Notes: generated by a model not told the origin, from the letters alone. DNA of 64,000 bases from 55-13 sp037190145 (GCA_037190145.1 JBBCJU010000003.1:1-64000), one strand, 5' to 3'. Positions 49,248 through 58,998 are shown, numbered from the stretch's first letter. Made by a program: numbers and translations.

Positions 49248-51089
49248 ATGCGTTCCGTGCGGATGCGGCTTCTTGTAAGCCACCTAATTCTTGTGCTGTT
49301 GCTTGGCTTTGTTATGAGCTCAGCCATCAGTAGCTTCGTCGCTCTGGGCAGAGGTGTGGATCGAGTTTTAGAGGGCAACTACAAGAGCATCTCTGCAGCT
49401 CAAATGATGCAGAATGCCTTGCTGCAAGACATGACCGGCATTAGTGAGGTCCTTGCAAATCGTCGAGAAGATGGTATTTCAAGGCTAAACGAAGGAGATC
49501 GTGAATTCAAAGAAGGAATTACTGAAGCGATTGCGGCGATCAACGAGGATGGAGAAGCCGACAACATAAAGCGCATCGAAAAACTGTATGCCGAGCATCG
49601 CCAAACCACTGATCGAATCCTTACGAACCAGAACCTTAACCTGAACACACGATCTGAACTCACTCACTTTGCGGCGATAAATCTCAGCCAGTTAAGTATC
49701 GAGATTAACGACTTGATTCTTCTGAATCAGAACGCAATGGTAAGAGAGAGTTCGATCGTAAAGTCAGTCGTTCAGAACGCAGCCGGGCGTAGTATTGCAG
49801 TAGCCGGCATCGCGCTCATCCTAGCCATTGTCCTCACGATAGGCCTCTCCAAGGACATCCTAAAGCCTCTTCATATGCTTGCCGAGCGTGTCCAATCTAT
49901 TGGTGAAGGAGACTTGGATCAGCGCCTTGTGCTCCGTCGCAATGATGAACTGGGCTCACTGGCAAAGTCCTTTAACCACATGGCAGATAGCCTTCAAGAA
50001 GCCAAAATGCGCGCCTTGCAACGTTTGCAACGTGCGGAGAAAATGTCTGACCAAGCTCTTGAGAGCCTTTACGATCCCGTCATTGTCACCGACTCAAGAG
50101 GCAATATCGCCTACCTGAATAAGGCAGCAGAGGGGCTATTTGGACCAAGCCCTGACATTCCCCGCATACCTATCATCTCTCATAGGGGAGACGAGCTCAT
50201 TGTCAAGGCGATTCATCGCGCTATACAACAAGAAACCGTCCTCGCAACGGAAGACGAAACCTCCTTGATTCCGATTCAGGTCGGAGAGACCACCCGGAAA
50301 TACAGACAAAGGGTAACCCCAATGAAAGATGATCAGGGCGAACTGTTAGGAACGGTTGTCGTCCTTGAAGACATCACTCATCTGAAAGAAGTAGACCGTC
50401 TTAAGACCGAGTTCATTGGTGTAGCTTCACATGAGCTAAGAACACCGGTCACGTCTCTCCTCATGTCCGTACAACTTCTAGAGGAAGGGGCGGTTGGTGA
50501 TCTCAACGACAGTCAAAAGCAGGTTGTGGCGCTTCAAAGACAAGACCTTGAGCGGCTTCAACGGTTGATGCAAGAGTTACTTGATTTGTCCAAACTTGAA
50601 GCTGGAACTCAACCTTTGCGCTACACCCTATTGAACGCTGAGGAATTAGTGCAAGGAGCCATTTCCTCTACCAAAGCCATCGCAGCACAAAAAGAGATGC
50701 AAGTGACGGCTGAAATAGATCCTAGCCTGCAACCTTTCCGAGCGGATCGTAGTCAGATTGAGCGGGTCTTGATCAATCTGATTTCGAATGCCGTTCGTCA
50801 CTCAAATCCCGGTAAAGGAATCATAGTCCGTGCGGCCAAAGATAAGGATCAAGTAACCTTTACGATCGAAGATCAGGGTGAGGGTATTCCGAAGGAATAC
50901 GTTGACAAAATCTTTGACCGGTTCGTGCAAGTTCCGGGGGCGACGGGAGGCGGTGCAGGCCTCGGTCTCTCAATTGCGCACAACATTGTGAAAGCACACG
51001 GCGGAAGCATCTGGGTGGAAAGTAAACTGGGGGTAGGAAGTGCCTTCCACTTCTCCTTACCCACCGACCCTATAGCCGTGGGAGAATAA
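49248..51089 (+). CDS. Sensor histidine kinase (HAMP-PAS-HisKA-HATPase)
   Basis: A 613-residue kinase. TM1 is at about 8-28 and TM2 at about 180-200, with an all-helical extracellular sensor of about 150 residues between them (four-helix-bundle type). HAMP follows (KDILKPLHMLAERVQSIGEGDLDQRL, in pieces), then a coiled region, a PAS domain (about 265-380: LESLYDPVIVTDSRGNIAYLNKAAEGLFG), HisKA with the phospho-acceptor His in EFIGVASHELRTPVTSLL, and the ATPase part with NLISNAVRHS, DQGEGIP and GGAGLGLSIAHNIVKAHGG. It is the first gene of a three-gene unit with a receiver protein (5 bp away) and a KdpD-sensor-like protein. Confidence 0.95.
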   Translation: MRSVRMRLLVSHLILVLLLGFVMSSAISSFVALGRGVDRVLEGNYKSISAAQMMQNALLQDMTGISEVLANRREDGISRLNEGDREFKEGITEAIAAINEDGEADNIKRIEKLYAEHRQTTDRILTNQNLNLNTRSELTHFAAINLSQLSIEINDLILLNQNAMVRESSIVKSVVQNAAGRSIAVAGIALILAIVLTIGLSKDILKPLHMLAERVQSIGEGDLDQRLVLRRNDELGSLAKSFNHMADSLQEAKMRALQRLQRAEKMSDQALESLYDPVIVTDSRGNIAYLNKAAEGLFGPSPDIPRIPIISHRGDELIVKAIHRAIQQETVLATEDETSLIPIQVGETTRKYRQRVTPMKDDQGELLGTVVVLEDITHLKEVDRLKTEFIGVASHELRTPVTSLLMSVQLLEEGAVGDLNDSQKQVVALQRQDLERLQRLMQELLDLSKLEAGTQPLRYTLLNAEELVQGAISSTKAIAAQKEMQVTAEIDPSLQPFRADRSQIERVLINLISNAVRHSNPGKGIIVRAAKDKDQVTFTIEDQGEGIPKEYVDKIFDRFVQVPGATGGGAGLGLSIAHNIVKAHGGSIWVESKLGVGSAFHFSLPTDPIAVGE

Positions 51090-51094
51090 ACTTC

Positions 51095-51847
51095 TTGAGC
51101 AAAATCCTCATCATCGATGACGAAGCCAACTTGCGCACCATGATGCGCCTAACGTTGGAACATTCCGGACACCAGGTGGAAACCGCCGAAGATGGACCCA
51201 GTGGGCTAGAAAAATTCGGGGATGGATCCCTCTATGACCTTGTCTTGCTTGATCAAAGAATGCCCGGCATGCACGGCACCGAGGTTCAAAGAGACATCCG
51301 CAAAAAGAATCCGAAAGCCAAAGTCATATTGACCACCGCGTTTGGCACCAATGATCTTGCGGACCAAGCGATGGCAATGGGAGCTGCAGATTTTCTACGC
51401 AAACCTTTCACCGCCGACACGCTTCGCTTAGCCGTGAAGTCCGCGCTTGCTAGAGACGCAGATACAGCAAGTAAACCGACAACTGGCTTTGAGAGAACGA
51501 CGATCAATGGCTACCGCATTCAATTGCTGACTGAAATACATGACCGACACTTTGGCGAAGTGATTTGCACCTATAAAGTGTACGAACCTTCTGAAACTAC
51601 AGCCTCGGTAAAAGTGATTGTTCCGCAGTATGTAATGGAACTGGTAAAGGCACACGCCGATACGGAAACAGTGCCTTGCCAAAACCGTTTTTGGCAAGCG
51701 ATGAGTGAAGAAGCCCTCATTGATTACCTTTGGCAACAAGCTAAACTTCCGACCGATAACGTGCTGAAAGTAGAAGAGTTAACCCCTGCACTAGAGAGAT
51801 GGGTTGATGGCATCATGACCATTCAACCGGAGTCTGAGAATGAATGA
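51095..51847 (+). CDS. Response regulator with an unknown C-terminal domain
   Basis: A 250-residue protein. The N-terminal receiver domain (about 1-120) has KILIIDDEANLRTMMRLTLE, the phospho-acceptor Asp in LVLLDQRMPG, T/A in ILTTAFGT, and Lys in FLRKPF. The remaining 130 residues (from GFERTTINGYRIQLL) match no DNA-binding domain I know; they include IVPQYVMELVKAH and EEALIDYLWQQAKLPTDNV. It starts with TTG, 5 bp after the kinase, and its stop overlaps the next gene by 8 bp. Output may be by protein contact with the KdpD-like partner. Confidence 0.88.
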   Translation: MSKILIIDDEANLRTMMRLTLEHSGHQVETAEDGPSGLEKFGDGSLYDLVLLDQRMPGMHGTEVQRDIRKKNPKAKVILTTAFGTNDLADQAMAMGAADFLRKPFTADTLRLAVKSALARDADTASKPTTGFERTTINGYRIQLLTEIHDRHFGEVICTYKVYEPSETTASVKVIVPQYVMELVKAHADTETVPCQNRFWQAMSEEALIDYLWQQAKLPTDNVLKVEELTPALERWVDGIMTIQPESENE

Positions 51848-52934
51848 ACTTGGGCCCGACGGTAAGGGCAAACTAAAAATATTCCTTAGCTTTGCAACGG
51901 GAGTCGGCAAAACGTTCCGTCTGCTCGATGAAGCGAAGCGACGAGCGAAACGAGGACAGGACGTAGCCATTGGAATGATTGATGCCCGAAAGCGCCAATC
52001 TACCATTGAACATACCGGAGGTTTCGAAGTCGTTCCCCCTCAGATCATTCACTATGGTGGTCGCGAGTACGAGGCTCTTAATGTGGATGCCATCATCAAA
52101 CGTCATCCGAACTTGGTCCTCATTGACGACCTAGAGAAGAAGAATCCTCCGGGAGCCGGACACGAGTATCGATGGCAAGATGTCGAGCAAATCATGGAGC
52201 ATGGCATCTCGGTCCTCACTTCGATGAACGTCGCTCATCTTGAGAGCCTGAACGACAAGATTGCCGATATCACTGGAATTCGAGTTGCGGACACTGTTCC
52301 TGACCAGCTTTTCCATAAGGCAGAAGAGATTGAGATCATTGATGCCACGCCTCATGCGTTGATCAACCGGTTAGAAAGAGGCGATATCTTCCCCATGGAA
52401 GAGATTGAGAACCAGAAGAAGACTTGGTTCAAAGAAGAAACCCTAAGTGCCCTTAGGGAAATCGCCATGCGCGAAGCGGCGGGACGAGTAGACGAAGACA
52501 TTAACGAGTATCGCAAGAAGAAGAAAATCGAGAAATTGTGGGCTACGAATGACCGCGTTCTCATCTGCGTGTCTCCCACAAAATCTTCCCTTCGAATCGT
52601 ACGCCGAGGCTGGAGAATGGCCCAAAAGATGAATGCGGATGCCGTCGCATTTTTTGTGGAAGAAAAGCCACCCACTGAGGAAGAAGAGCGCACCATCCAC
52701 GACGATTTGGCCTTGGCTGAGCGTTTAGGTATCCGGGTTGAAAAGGTAAAGGGGAAAGCCCTAGACGAAATCATTCGCTACTGTAAAGAACACAACGTCA
52801 CTCAGTTGGTGGTAGGACACAGTGAACGTAGCAAACTTGAACAACTAACCAAAGGGTCCGTTATTAACGACTTGGTTCGTGAGTTGAGAACGGTTGACAT
52901 TCTGGTTGTCGCCGCCGAAAGTTCGGGAGCTTAA
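51840..52934 (+). CDS. KdpD sensor-domain / USP protein lacking a kinase module
   Basis: A 364-residue cytosolic protein equal to the N-terminal part of KdpD. Residues 10-215 are the KdpD sensor domain: KLKIFLSFATGVGKTFRLLDEAKRRAKRGQDV, with a Walker A loop at 18-25 (ATGVGKTF), then LVLIDDLEKKNPPGAGHEYRWQDVEQIM and a DLFHKAEEIEIID-like segment (DQLFHKAEEIEIIDATPHALINRL). A universal-stress-protein-like domain follows (about 240-360): DRVLICVSPTKSSLRIVRRGW, then TQLVVGHSERSKLEQ and SVINDLVREL. It lacks the membrane helices and kinase domain of true KdpD. In KdpD these two parts sense turgor or K+ (and in some bacteria cyclic di-AMP). Here they likely feed the kinase and receiver genes upstream, with which it overlaps by 8 bp. 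No kdpFABC is in the window. Confidence 0.9.
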   Translation: MNELGPDGKGKLKIFLSFATGVGKTFRLLDEAKRRAKRGQDVAIGMIDARKRQSTIEHTGGFEVVPPQIIHYGGREYEALNVDAIIKRHPNLVLIDDLEKKNPPGAGHEYRWQDVEQIMEHGISVLTSMNVAHLESLNDKIADITGIRVADTVPDQLFHKAEEIEIIDATPHALINRLERGDIFPMEEIENQKKTWFKEETLSALREIAMREAAGRVDEDINEYRKKKKIEKLWATNDRVLICVSPTKSSLRIVRRGWRMAQKMNADAVAFFVEEKPPTEEEERTIHDDLALAERLGIRVEKVKGKALDEIIRYCKEHNVTQLVVGHSERSKLEQLTKGSVINDLVRELRTVDILVVAAESSGA

Positions 52935-52940
52935 TCAACG

Positions 52941-52971
52941 ATGTTTCCTGACGAAGATCATCAGGAAACAT
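52941..52971. terminator. Bidirectional hairpin between convergent genes
   Basis: An 11-bp perfect inverted repeat, ATGTTTCCTGA / TCAGGAAACAT, with a 9-nt loop. It begins 6 bp after the stop of the KdpD-like gene and ends 6 bp before the stop of the converging secreted-protein gene. No T-run is visible on either side. Confidence 0.65.
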
Positions 52972-52977
52972 CAGACG

Positions 52978-54318
52978 CTATTGCTTAGCTAAGTAAAAGA
53001 ATGTGTTGTTTCTATCCTTCAAAACAAGGATACGGCCGCCTTTAACAGACTCAAAGTAGCAATCAAAGGTCTCGGCTTCACCCTTGAAACGATTAGTCAA
53101 CTTGATAGACCAATCACTACTTGTGTAGCTGCCGCTGTAAGTTTGCCTAGAAAATCGAGCATTGCCTACTTGACCAGATGCGCCAGAATGGTCGCTACTA
53201 TACTTTCCTCCCGCTAAGAATTTGTATTCATCAGCCGTAGAAGTAGCCGTTGCTCCGGCAACCCTGCCGGAACTTACATAGTAGTAAGTCAGACTTGCGT
53301 AAGTGTTTGTAGCCCAGATACCTGTCAAATCAGCACTTGCAACCGCAAAACGGTTTCGCCTGACAAAGTTTTCCAATTTCTCCCATCCAAACTCTTCGTT
53401 TCGGTACGTCATGAACTCCCGTTCAAACGTGGCCTTTGAGTCGGTTATAAACTCAATGTACTTTCCGTCTCCTTGACTCTTGTGCTTCTTAAAGAGCACG
53501 ACATAGACCTTTTTACCAGAGGCTTTATCAATGGCACTTGCCTCGGCAAAACCAATGGACTCAAAGCTCTGAATAGACCGGTCAGCGAAGTTTTGGATAC
53601 CCGAATACCTCGGCGCAACCAGGGTGTTCCACGCTCGTTGCGTCTGCGTTTTGAGTACAGAGTTGTATTCATCTGCAGCCTTGTTTGGATAGTGAACCAA
53701 CACCTTGAGATTGCCTTTTGAAACGGTCACCCAATCCGAGTCTTCCGTGGATGTCCAACCATCGTCAAAATTTGTTGTTGTGAACTGAAAATTCCCTTTC
53801 TTTGTTTGGGGCTGAGGCTTGGCTATAGGAGTTGTACCTGCAGGTTTTTTAAGGGATAAAGTGCCAACAAACTTTTGAATCTCATCCTTGTACGCGTCTG
53901 TGTTAGTGAGTACCAATAGGTTCGCAACGCGCCCATGACCGGTTGCGGTAATCAATAAAGCAATTCCTTTGTGTCCCTCTAATTCGAAAGTCGACGAACC
54001 AGATTCTAACGTCCATCCATTATCTGAAGTTGGTTTATTCACTTCAGGATTACCAGCCTTCACCGCACCTTGTACGAGCGTTTTCCAGAAGCTTTTGAAA
54101 TTCTCGTTACTGCTCGCTTTAGATGCCTGAGACTTGACCAGGGTTAAGGCACAGAACGCCCCAGTCGTAGAGTCTTCTTTGGTGTAGATAAGCGTATCCG
54201 GGGTCTTGCTCACCTTATAGCCGGCAGGTATCTGATGGACAATGACGTCGAACTCCTGCTTTTGGGCAAAAACACAGGTGGTTAGCAGGAAAACACAAAG
54301 AATCATAAAAGATTTCAT
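52978..54318 (-). CDS. Large secreted protein, unknown
   Basis: A protein of about 446 residues with a signal peptide (MKSFMILCVFLLTTCVFAQ). It seems to have two similar halves, each with a strand-rich block (GYKVSKTPDTLIYTKED and GWTSTEDSDWVTVSKGNLKVLVHYP), then a C-terminal lipocalin-like part (LTGIWATNTYASLTYYYVSSG, GSYTSSDWSIKLTNRFKG, GRILVLKDRNNTFFYLAK). The 'ATNTYA' to 'FFYLAK' region resembles small secreted GxW-type beta barrels. Family and role unknown. An ATG at 54363 would add 15 residues before the signal peptide. Confidence 0.65.
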   Translation of the reverse strand: MKSFMILCVFLLTTCVFAQKQEFDVIVHQIPAGYKVSKTPDTLIYTKEDSTTGAFCALTLVKSQASKASSNENFKSFWKTLVQGAVKAGNPEVNKPTSDNGWTLESGSSTFELEGHKGIALLITATGHGRVANLLVLTNTDAYKDEIQKFVGTLSLKKPAGTTPIAKPQPQTKKGNFQFTTTNFDDGWTSTEDSDWVTVSKGNLKVLVHYPNKAADEYNSVLKTQTQRAWNTLVAPRYSGIQNFADRSIQSFESIGFAEASAIDKASGKKVYVVLFKKHKSQGDGKYIEFITDSKATFEREFMTYRNEEFGWEKLENFVRRNRFAVASADLTGIWATNTYASLTYYYVSSGRVAGATATSTADEYKFLAGGKYSSDHSGASGQVGNARFSRQTYSGSYTSSDWSIKLTNRFKGEAETFDCYFESVKGGRILVLKDRNNTFFYLAKQ

Positions 54319-54372
54319 AGGAACCAAACCAACAAATCTATTTTTACACGGTGATTGACTCATGAATACTGA

Positions 54373-56475
54373 CTATGGTGGGGGTGGAGAACCACCATTC
54401 TGGTTCTGGCGCTGTTGTTGCAGTTGCTGGATGGCGGTTTGAACCTGCTTTCGAAGTTGCTCTGGCAACTTTTCCCAAGGTTGAGGATTTGCCTGGTCGT
54501 CGTAAACCGGCAGCATAAGGGGCATTTCTTTCCAAAGTCCGGGAGCCACAACTAACCTGAGAGACAACATTCGATCCACTCCTGCAGCGTAACCAACCAA
54601 GTTAGGAAGTCCGTAGTCTCGCATCATTGAGGGATTGTTCCCTCCTTCTGCTATTACGTGCGCCAGAGTCCAAGCATTGATGCTTCGCAAGGCCTTTACT
54701 TTTCCAGCTTTATCCTTACCATAGGCTACGATGGTATCAGCGTTGATGGATTTGGATGTCAGCTGCGCATCGTTAGGGATACCATTGGGAAACGCATCTG
54801 TCGGTTCCACTGGTTGATGTGTAAGGCGCGAGCTTAACCGCTCCATTCGTTCTTCACTACGCAATACACCTTTGTAGATAATCCGCTCTGCAATCTGCTT
54901 CTGAGCTCCGTTCATACCTGCGTACTTGATAGAGCCACCCTTTTCCAAGTCTTGTTGCAGCCGTGGAGTCAATGATCCGAAGAGGCGCATTCCATCCCAA
55001 GACTCAAAATCTAGGTTGCCCATAAGGCTAGGGTCTATTAGTATGGTGAATAGGTCGGCAAGCCCGCCACGATTCAGTCGCTTTGACTCAAAAGCGTAAA
55101 GCGCGTAGTCTCGGACATCGATCCTTCCCTTGTTAACCAGCGACTTGATCAGTTTAGCCATCGCAGGACGAGGCGTAAAATCAGTGGCAGATTCCCATCG
55201 ATCCACAGGCGTGAACCGATGCAAGACTCCTTCTTCTTCGAGCTGCAACAACCCAGATTTCACCAGGCTATTGACGGCTTGGATAGTGCGAATTTTGTTT
55301 CCGTTTCCAAAAGCAATTATTGAAAATGCTTCATCGGGGAGAACCGCTATCACGTTTACGCCTTTAAAGTCCGCGTAAGAGGAGTAAACATCGGAAACTG
55401 TCCAGCCAAGTGGTTCCACTTCTCCCACTGAAGTGATCATCTTCAAAAGGTCTGGTGATATCGCATAGTCTCCATCTCTAGCTCTGATCTCTTGACCAGC
55501 ACCTACTATTAGCTCTGACTCCGCTGAAAGCTTTACCAAAGGGTCGTTAGGGTCTGGAGCGATTCCATCTGACATAGCATTCAGATAGTCTCGAGTCGCA
55601 TTGGGGACATTCATTTGGCAAATCGTGGTCCGGCCAAAGTTTTGAGAGTGCCCATCAAGATTAACTAAGAAGAGCGCTGCGACTTCTCCTCTGTTAATAT
55701 CAATATCTGCATCCATTGCGATCTTCTCAGAGTATTGAAGTTGCGTTCTTGGATCGCTTGCCGTCTGACCATTGCGATCTTCAGGAAATGGATTCGCTGA
55801 AACAGTCTCCTTCCAACTCGCTTGTTCTTTCGCAAACTGAAGTGCTGCGGTTCGAAATGCCGCCTCATTGATTCTTCCCTGCCGCTTATTGGGACGAAAC
55901 CTAAAGATTCGTCTCTCATGTGGACCAACTGCGGCCAAATCATTGCGGTCGCATGCCAAAAGGAGTCGCCGCATCAATCGAGCGGCAGGACCGGTCGCAA
56001 AAAGTTGCTGCTGTGTTCTGTAGCGGGCCGTCGCCGCTTGCCTATTATTCTGGACAGACTGTTCAGTAGGTAAGCGCCTTAGGCCTTCAGCAAGGGAACG
56101 CGCGTCAAAAGGTTTTTTAAGCTCCTCCTCTACTTTGGCAAGGGCGCTATCTACTTGCTTTCGACGAATCGCAAGATGCTGTTTCCAAATTTCTGTTTTC
56201 TGAAGAGGGGTCCGCTCAAGCACGAGGGCACCATCTTTTTCTACCCAAGTACCCAAAACAGCTTTTGCCAATTCTCCTCGAATCGTCGCTGAATCCGTCT
56301 TGTTCATGTGAACAAAGACAATCTCGTGGCCTATATCGCCATCAACGAAGAGGTTCTCTCCAGTCGCTTTGCTCAGTTGAGAAACAATAGAGCGCAGATT
56401 ATCCGCACGTGGCCTAAAATCAAGATTGTTGGCACTTGGATTCAAGAGGCAAAGAGCAACGAAGGCGGAAAACAT
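54373..56475 (-). CDS. Large secreted protein with an STN-like N-terminal domain
   Basis: A 700-residue exported protein. After a short signal peptide (FSAFVALCLLNPSAN), residues about 18-95 read NLDFRPRADNLRSIVSQLSKATGENLFVDGDI and so on, close to the STN domain of secretins and TonB receptors. The next 100 residues are helical and charged (KQVDSALAKVEEELKKPFDARSLAEGLRRL). The main body (about 200-660) has no motif I recognise and no beta-barrel. The end is Gln-rich, with QTAIQQLQQQRQNQNGGSPPPP. It is divergent from nothing nearby and lies beside the other secreted proteins of this block. Role unknown. Confidence 0.6.
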   Translation of the reverse strand: MFSAFVALCLLNPSANNLDFRPRADNLRSIVSQLSKATGENLFVDGDIGHEIVFVHMNKTDSATIRGELAKAVLGTWVEKDGALVLERTPLQKTEIWKQHLAIRRKQVDSALAKVEEELKKPFDARSLAEGLRRLPTEQSVQNNRQAATARYRTQQQLFATGPAARLMRRLLLACDRNDLAAVGPHERRIFRFRPNKRQGRINEAAFRTAALQFAKEQASWKETVSANPFPEDRNGQTASDPRTQLQYSEKIAMDADIDINRGEVAALFLVNLDGHSQNFGRTTICQMNVPNATRDYLNAMSDGIAPDPNDPLVKLSAESELIVGAGQEIRARDGDYAISPDLLKMITSVGEVEPLGWTVSDVYSSYADFKGVNVIAVLPDEAFSIIAFGNGNKIRTIQAVNSLVKSGLLQLEEEGVLHRFTPVDRWESATDFTPRPAMAKLIKSLVNKGRIDVRDYALYAFESKRLNRGGLADLFTILIDPSLMGNLDFESWDGMRLFGSLTPRLQQDLEKGGSIKYAGMNGAQKQIAERIIYKGVLRSEERMERLSSRLTHQPVEPTDAFPNGIPNDAQLTSKSINADTIVAYGKDKAGKVKALRSINAWTLAHVIAEGGNNPSMMRDYGLPNLVGYAAGVDRMLSLRLVVAPGLWKEMPLMLPVYDDQANPQPWEKLPEQLRKQVQTAIQQLQQQRQNQNGGSPPPP

Positions 56476-56514
56476 ATTGGAATTCTACAGGCAGTATGAA
56501 AAAGACACAACTGG

Positions 56515-56982
56515 CTATAGGTCTACACGTACCTTTCGTCCGTTATAGACGGTGAACTCCAAATAGCTTTTCATAAATGTAAAAGTGGGATTTTTCAGCC
56601 ACGTCCCTTCCGGATGACAAGTCCATTTTCCAGGAACGTTCTTTAACTCCTTTTCACTTAACAGCAAGCGAGGTAGGAGGAGGGCGATCTTCTTTCCTTT
56701 CCCGTTAAAAATCTCCATCCCTGCGTAGCAATCGTAGATCGCAAAAGCTGACCCATCGCCGCTAATCACTACCTGCTGATGGTGTCCGAAGCCACTCCAG
56801 CGTCCCAAATAGATCCGATTGGTCGAACCTTTACGATGAACTGTTAACTTTCCATCATGTAGGACAGTGACCTTTACCGTTCCATCAGCAGATTGCGCGA
56901 TCTGAGGGTCTACTACCATCGCGCACTTGAATGCGCCCGGAGGTGTCAATGAGGCAACCGCTGCCAATAACGTTGAAAGCAT
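56515..56982 (-). CDS. Secreted beta-rich protein, unknown
   Basis: A protein of about 155 residues. The start at 56982 gives a signal peptide (MLSTLLAAVASLTPPGAF). The remainder is a run of short strands with turns, KVTVLHDGKLTVHRKGSTNRIYLGRWSGFGHHQQVVIS and so on, which suggests WD/PQQ-like blades or a small propeller fragment. No conserved catalytic residues. Family unknown. Confidence 0.55.
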   Translation of the reverse strand: MLSTLLAAVASLTPPGAFKCAMVVDPQIAQSADGTVKVTVLHDGKLTVHRKGSTNRIYLGRWSGFGHHQQVVISGDGSAFAIYDCYAGMEIFNGKGKKIALLLPRLLLSEKELKNVPGKWTCHPEGTWLKNPTFTFMKSYLEFTVYNGRKVRVDL

Positions 56983-57057
56983 ATGTATTAGGTGTTCCAG
57001 AAGGGGCAAACAGTTCTATGAAATCCAAACGATTGCGGGTGGCGTATAACTAACATA

Positions 57058-58059
57058 GTGTTTCTCCCCTTCATCGTTGCTCTTATACAATCGCCAAAGC
57101 TGGAACCAGTCTGGAGTAGCCGACTGCAAACTCAAATACAGTCTTACCAAGTTGGCGAGCAGTCCATCTTTTTTGGCACCAACAATAGCTATGGAGCGAT
57201 AAGCCAGTCAAACGGCAACAAGGTTTGGGCTAAGTCCATTGTTTTGCCACAGTTGGGTGTTCATATCGTGGAAGGGGATGGAGTTCTTTACGCAAACATC
57301 GGTCAAGGGAGCTTAACTGCTCTGGAAGCAAACTCAGGGAAATCTCTTTGGTCACTGAAAAGGACAGGCTATGCCAGTCCTATGGGATATGCAAACAAGT
57401 TTTTGTATGCCGAGCTTCAGCCCAATAAGCTAACCGCCATATCATCAAACGGTAAACCCGCCTGGACGGCAGATTTAGAAGGATCGTTATCGACTCGACC
57501 CATTCGATACAATCAGTCCATCTTTGCGGGACTGAAGACCGGTCAAGTCCTCGCCTTTCATAAAGACACGGGGAAAGCGGTTTGGAGACTCGCCGAAAGA
57601 AAGTCGGCCGTAAAATCTCTGATTATTTCAAACGAGCGCTTATTGGCCACCTACGATGATGGAACGATTCATGGAATCAGCCTTGAGACTGGTCAACGAA
57701 TGTGGGCCGTCTATACCAACAATGCTCTATTCGGAACCCCGCTCTTAAGGGATGCCCGCCTCTTCGCCGTCAGTGCCAGTGGACGCTTCTATAGCATTGC
57801 CGCCGAAAGTGGGCAAGAGCTTTGGGTTCGCAGTCTAAGCTTCCGACAGAATTTCGGCCTGTCTCAGCCGATGACTTATCAGGAAGGCTTTCTGATCGCC
57901 GACAAATCAAAATTGGTTCACCTAAGTGAATCGGGCGAAAAGGTCTGGGAAGTCGAAACCGGATCTGAAATGTTTGGAAACCAGCCAAGAGCGCTTGGAA
58001 ATGATCTCTTGCTCACAGGTTCACACGAGTTCAGAAGGGTTAAGCTTTTAGCTCCTTAG
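57058..58059 (+). CDS. PQQ-type beta-propeller (BamB-like) protein
   Basis: A 333-residue secreted protein of repeated four-strand blades. The repeat core A-x2-G-x-x-x-W recurs: GKSLWSLKRT, GKPAWTADLEG, GKAVWRLAERKS, GQRMWAVYTNN, GQELWVRSLS and GEKVWEVETGS, i.e. six to seven blades. This is the PQQ-like / BamB fold; the lack of PQQ-binding residues means it is probably a binding or scaffold protein rather than an alcohol dehydrogenase. It starts with GTG (57058), and the N-terminus is hydrophobic. Confidence 0.8.
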   Translation: MFLPFIVALIQSPKLEPVWSSRLQTQIQSYQVGEQSIFFGTNNSYGAISQSNGNKVWAKSIVLPQLGVHIVEGDGVLYANIGQGSLTALEANSGKSLWSLKRTGYASPMGYANKFLYAELQPNKLTAISSNGKPAWTADLEGSLSTRPIRYNQSIFAGLKTGQVLAFHKDTGKAVWRLAERKSAVKSLIISNERLLATYDDGTIHGISLETGQRMWAVYTNNALFGTPLLRDARLFAVSASGRFYSIAAESGQELWVRSLSFRQNFGLSQPMTYQEGFLIADKSKLVHLSESGEKVWEVETGSEMFGNQPRALGNDLLLTGSHEFRRVKLLAP

Positions 58060-58110
58060 TCTCAAAGAATTGAGCCTCAATGTCAGTCCAACTGTAGCTA
58101 CAATCTTCCC

Positions 58111-58998
58111 ATGCCTAAAACGGTGGTCATCCGCAACGAAAAGAGCGGACGATCACGTCTTGCACAAACATGGCCGCAGATTCGAAGCGACCTCACTTCA
58201 CGCATTGGCAACTTTGACTACTGGCCTACGACTCACCCTGGTCATGCGACGGAGCTAGCCATTTCTGCCGTCACTCAAGGATATGAACGCGTCATCGCAG
58301 TCGGTGGAGATGGCACGATAACTCAGACTGCCAATGGCATAATCGATCACGATATCATCTTTGGCATCATCCCGAGCGGTACGGGTAATGATCTTTGCCG
58401 CACCCTTGGATTTGGAGCCTCGACCGAAAAAGCCATAGATGCTATTCAGGTTGGCAAAACCCTTCAAATGGATATAGGGCATTGGCATACAGACCAATCA
58501 GAAGGCTATTTCCTTAACATTGCTGGAATGGGCTTTGATGCTGCGGTTGCAGATCGCATTAATCAAGGCTTTCGCAGTCTTCGCGGAACGGCTGCTTATC
58601 TTGCCGCGGTTGTAACCACTCTTGTACGATACAAACCCACGGAACTTCGCATTACGATTGATGGTGAGATACTTGAAGAAGATATCATGCTCACTGCTAT
58701 TGCCAATGCCCGAAGCTATGGCGGAGGTATGAAGGTTGCTCCAACTGCCTCAGTTAGCGATGGCCTACTAGATGTGATCCTCGTAAAAAAACTTCCTAAG
58801 CACGACTTTCTCCGTTCCTTTCCTCGCGTGTTTAAGGGAAGCCATCTAGGACATCCCGCAGTAGATCATTATCGAGCCCGCTCGGTACGTCTTGAGCCTC
58901 GCAGGGATTCTCCCTTCCTAATTGATGGCGAACTCACTCCTTGCCGTTGGGTAGAAATTGAAGTCGTTCCAGCCGCCCTAAAGATTATTGTCCCATAG
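58111..58998 (+). CDS. Diacylglycerol/lipid kinase family protein
   Basis: A 295-residue lipid kinase of the YegS/DgkB (DAGK catalytic) family. The ATP site GGDGTI is at 65-70, with ERVIAVGG before it; GIIPSGTGNDLCRTLGF is the second family block, and the C-terminal half has SFLIDGEL-like PFLIDGELTPC. It should phosphorylate diacylglycerol or a similar lipid at the membrane. It lies about 50 bp after the propeller gene. Confidence 0.9.
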   Translation: MPKTVVIRNEKSGRSRLAQTWPQIRSDLTSRIGNFDYWPTTHPGHATELAISAVTQGYERVIAVGGDGTITQTANGIIDHDIIFGIIPSGTGNDLCRTLGFGASTEKAIDAIQVGKTLQMDIGHWHTDQSEGYFLNIAGMGFDAAVADRINQGFRSLRGTAAYLAAVVTTLVRYKPTELRITIDGEILEEDIMLTAIANARSYGGGMKVAPTASVSDGLLDVILVKKLPKHDFLRSFPRVFKGSHLGHPAVDHYRARSVRLEPRRDSPFLIDGELTPCRWVEIEVVPAALKIIVP

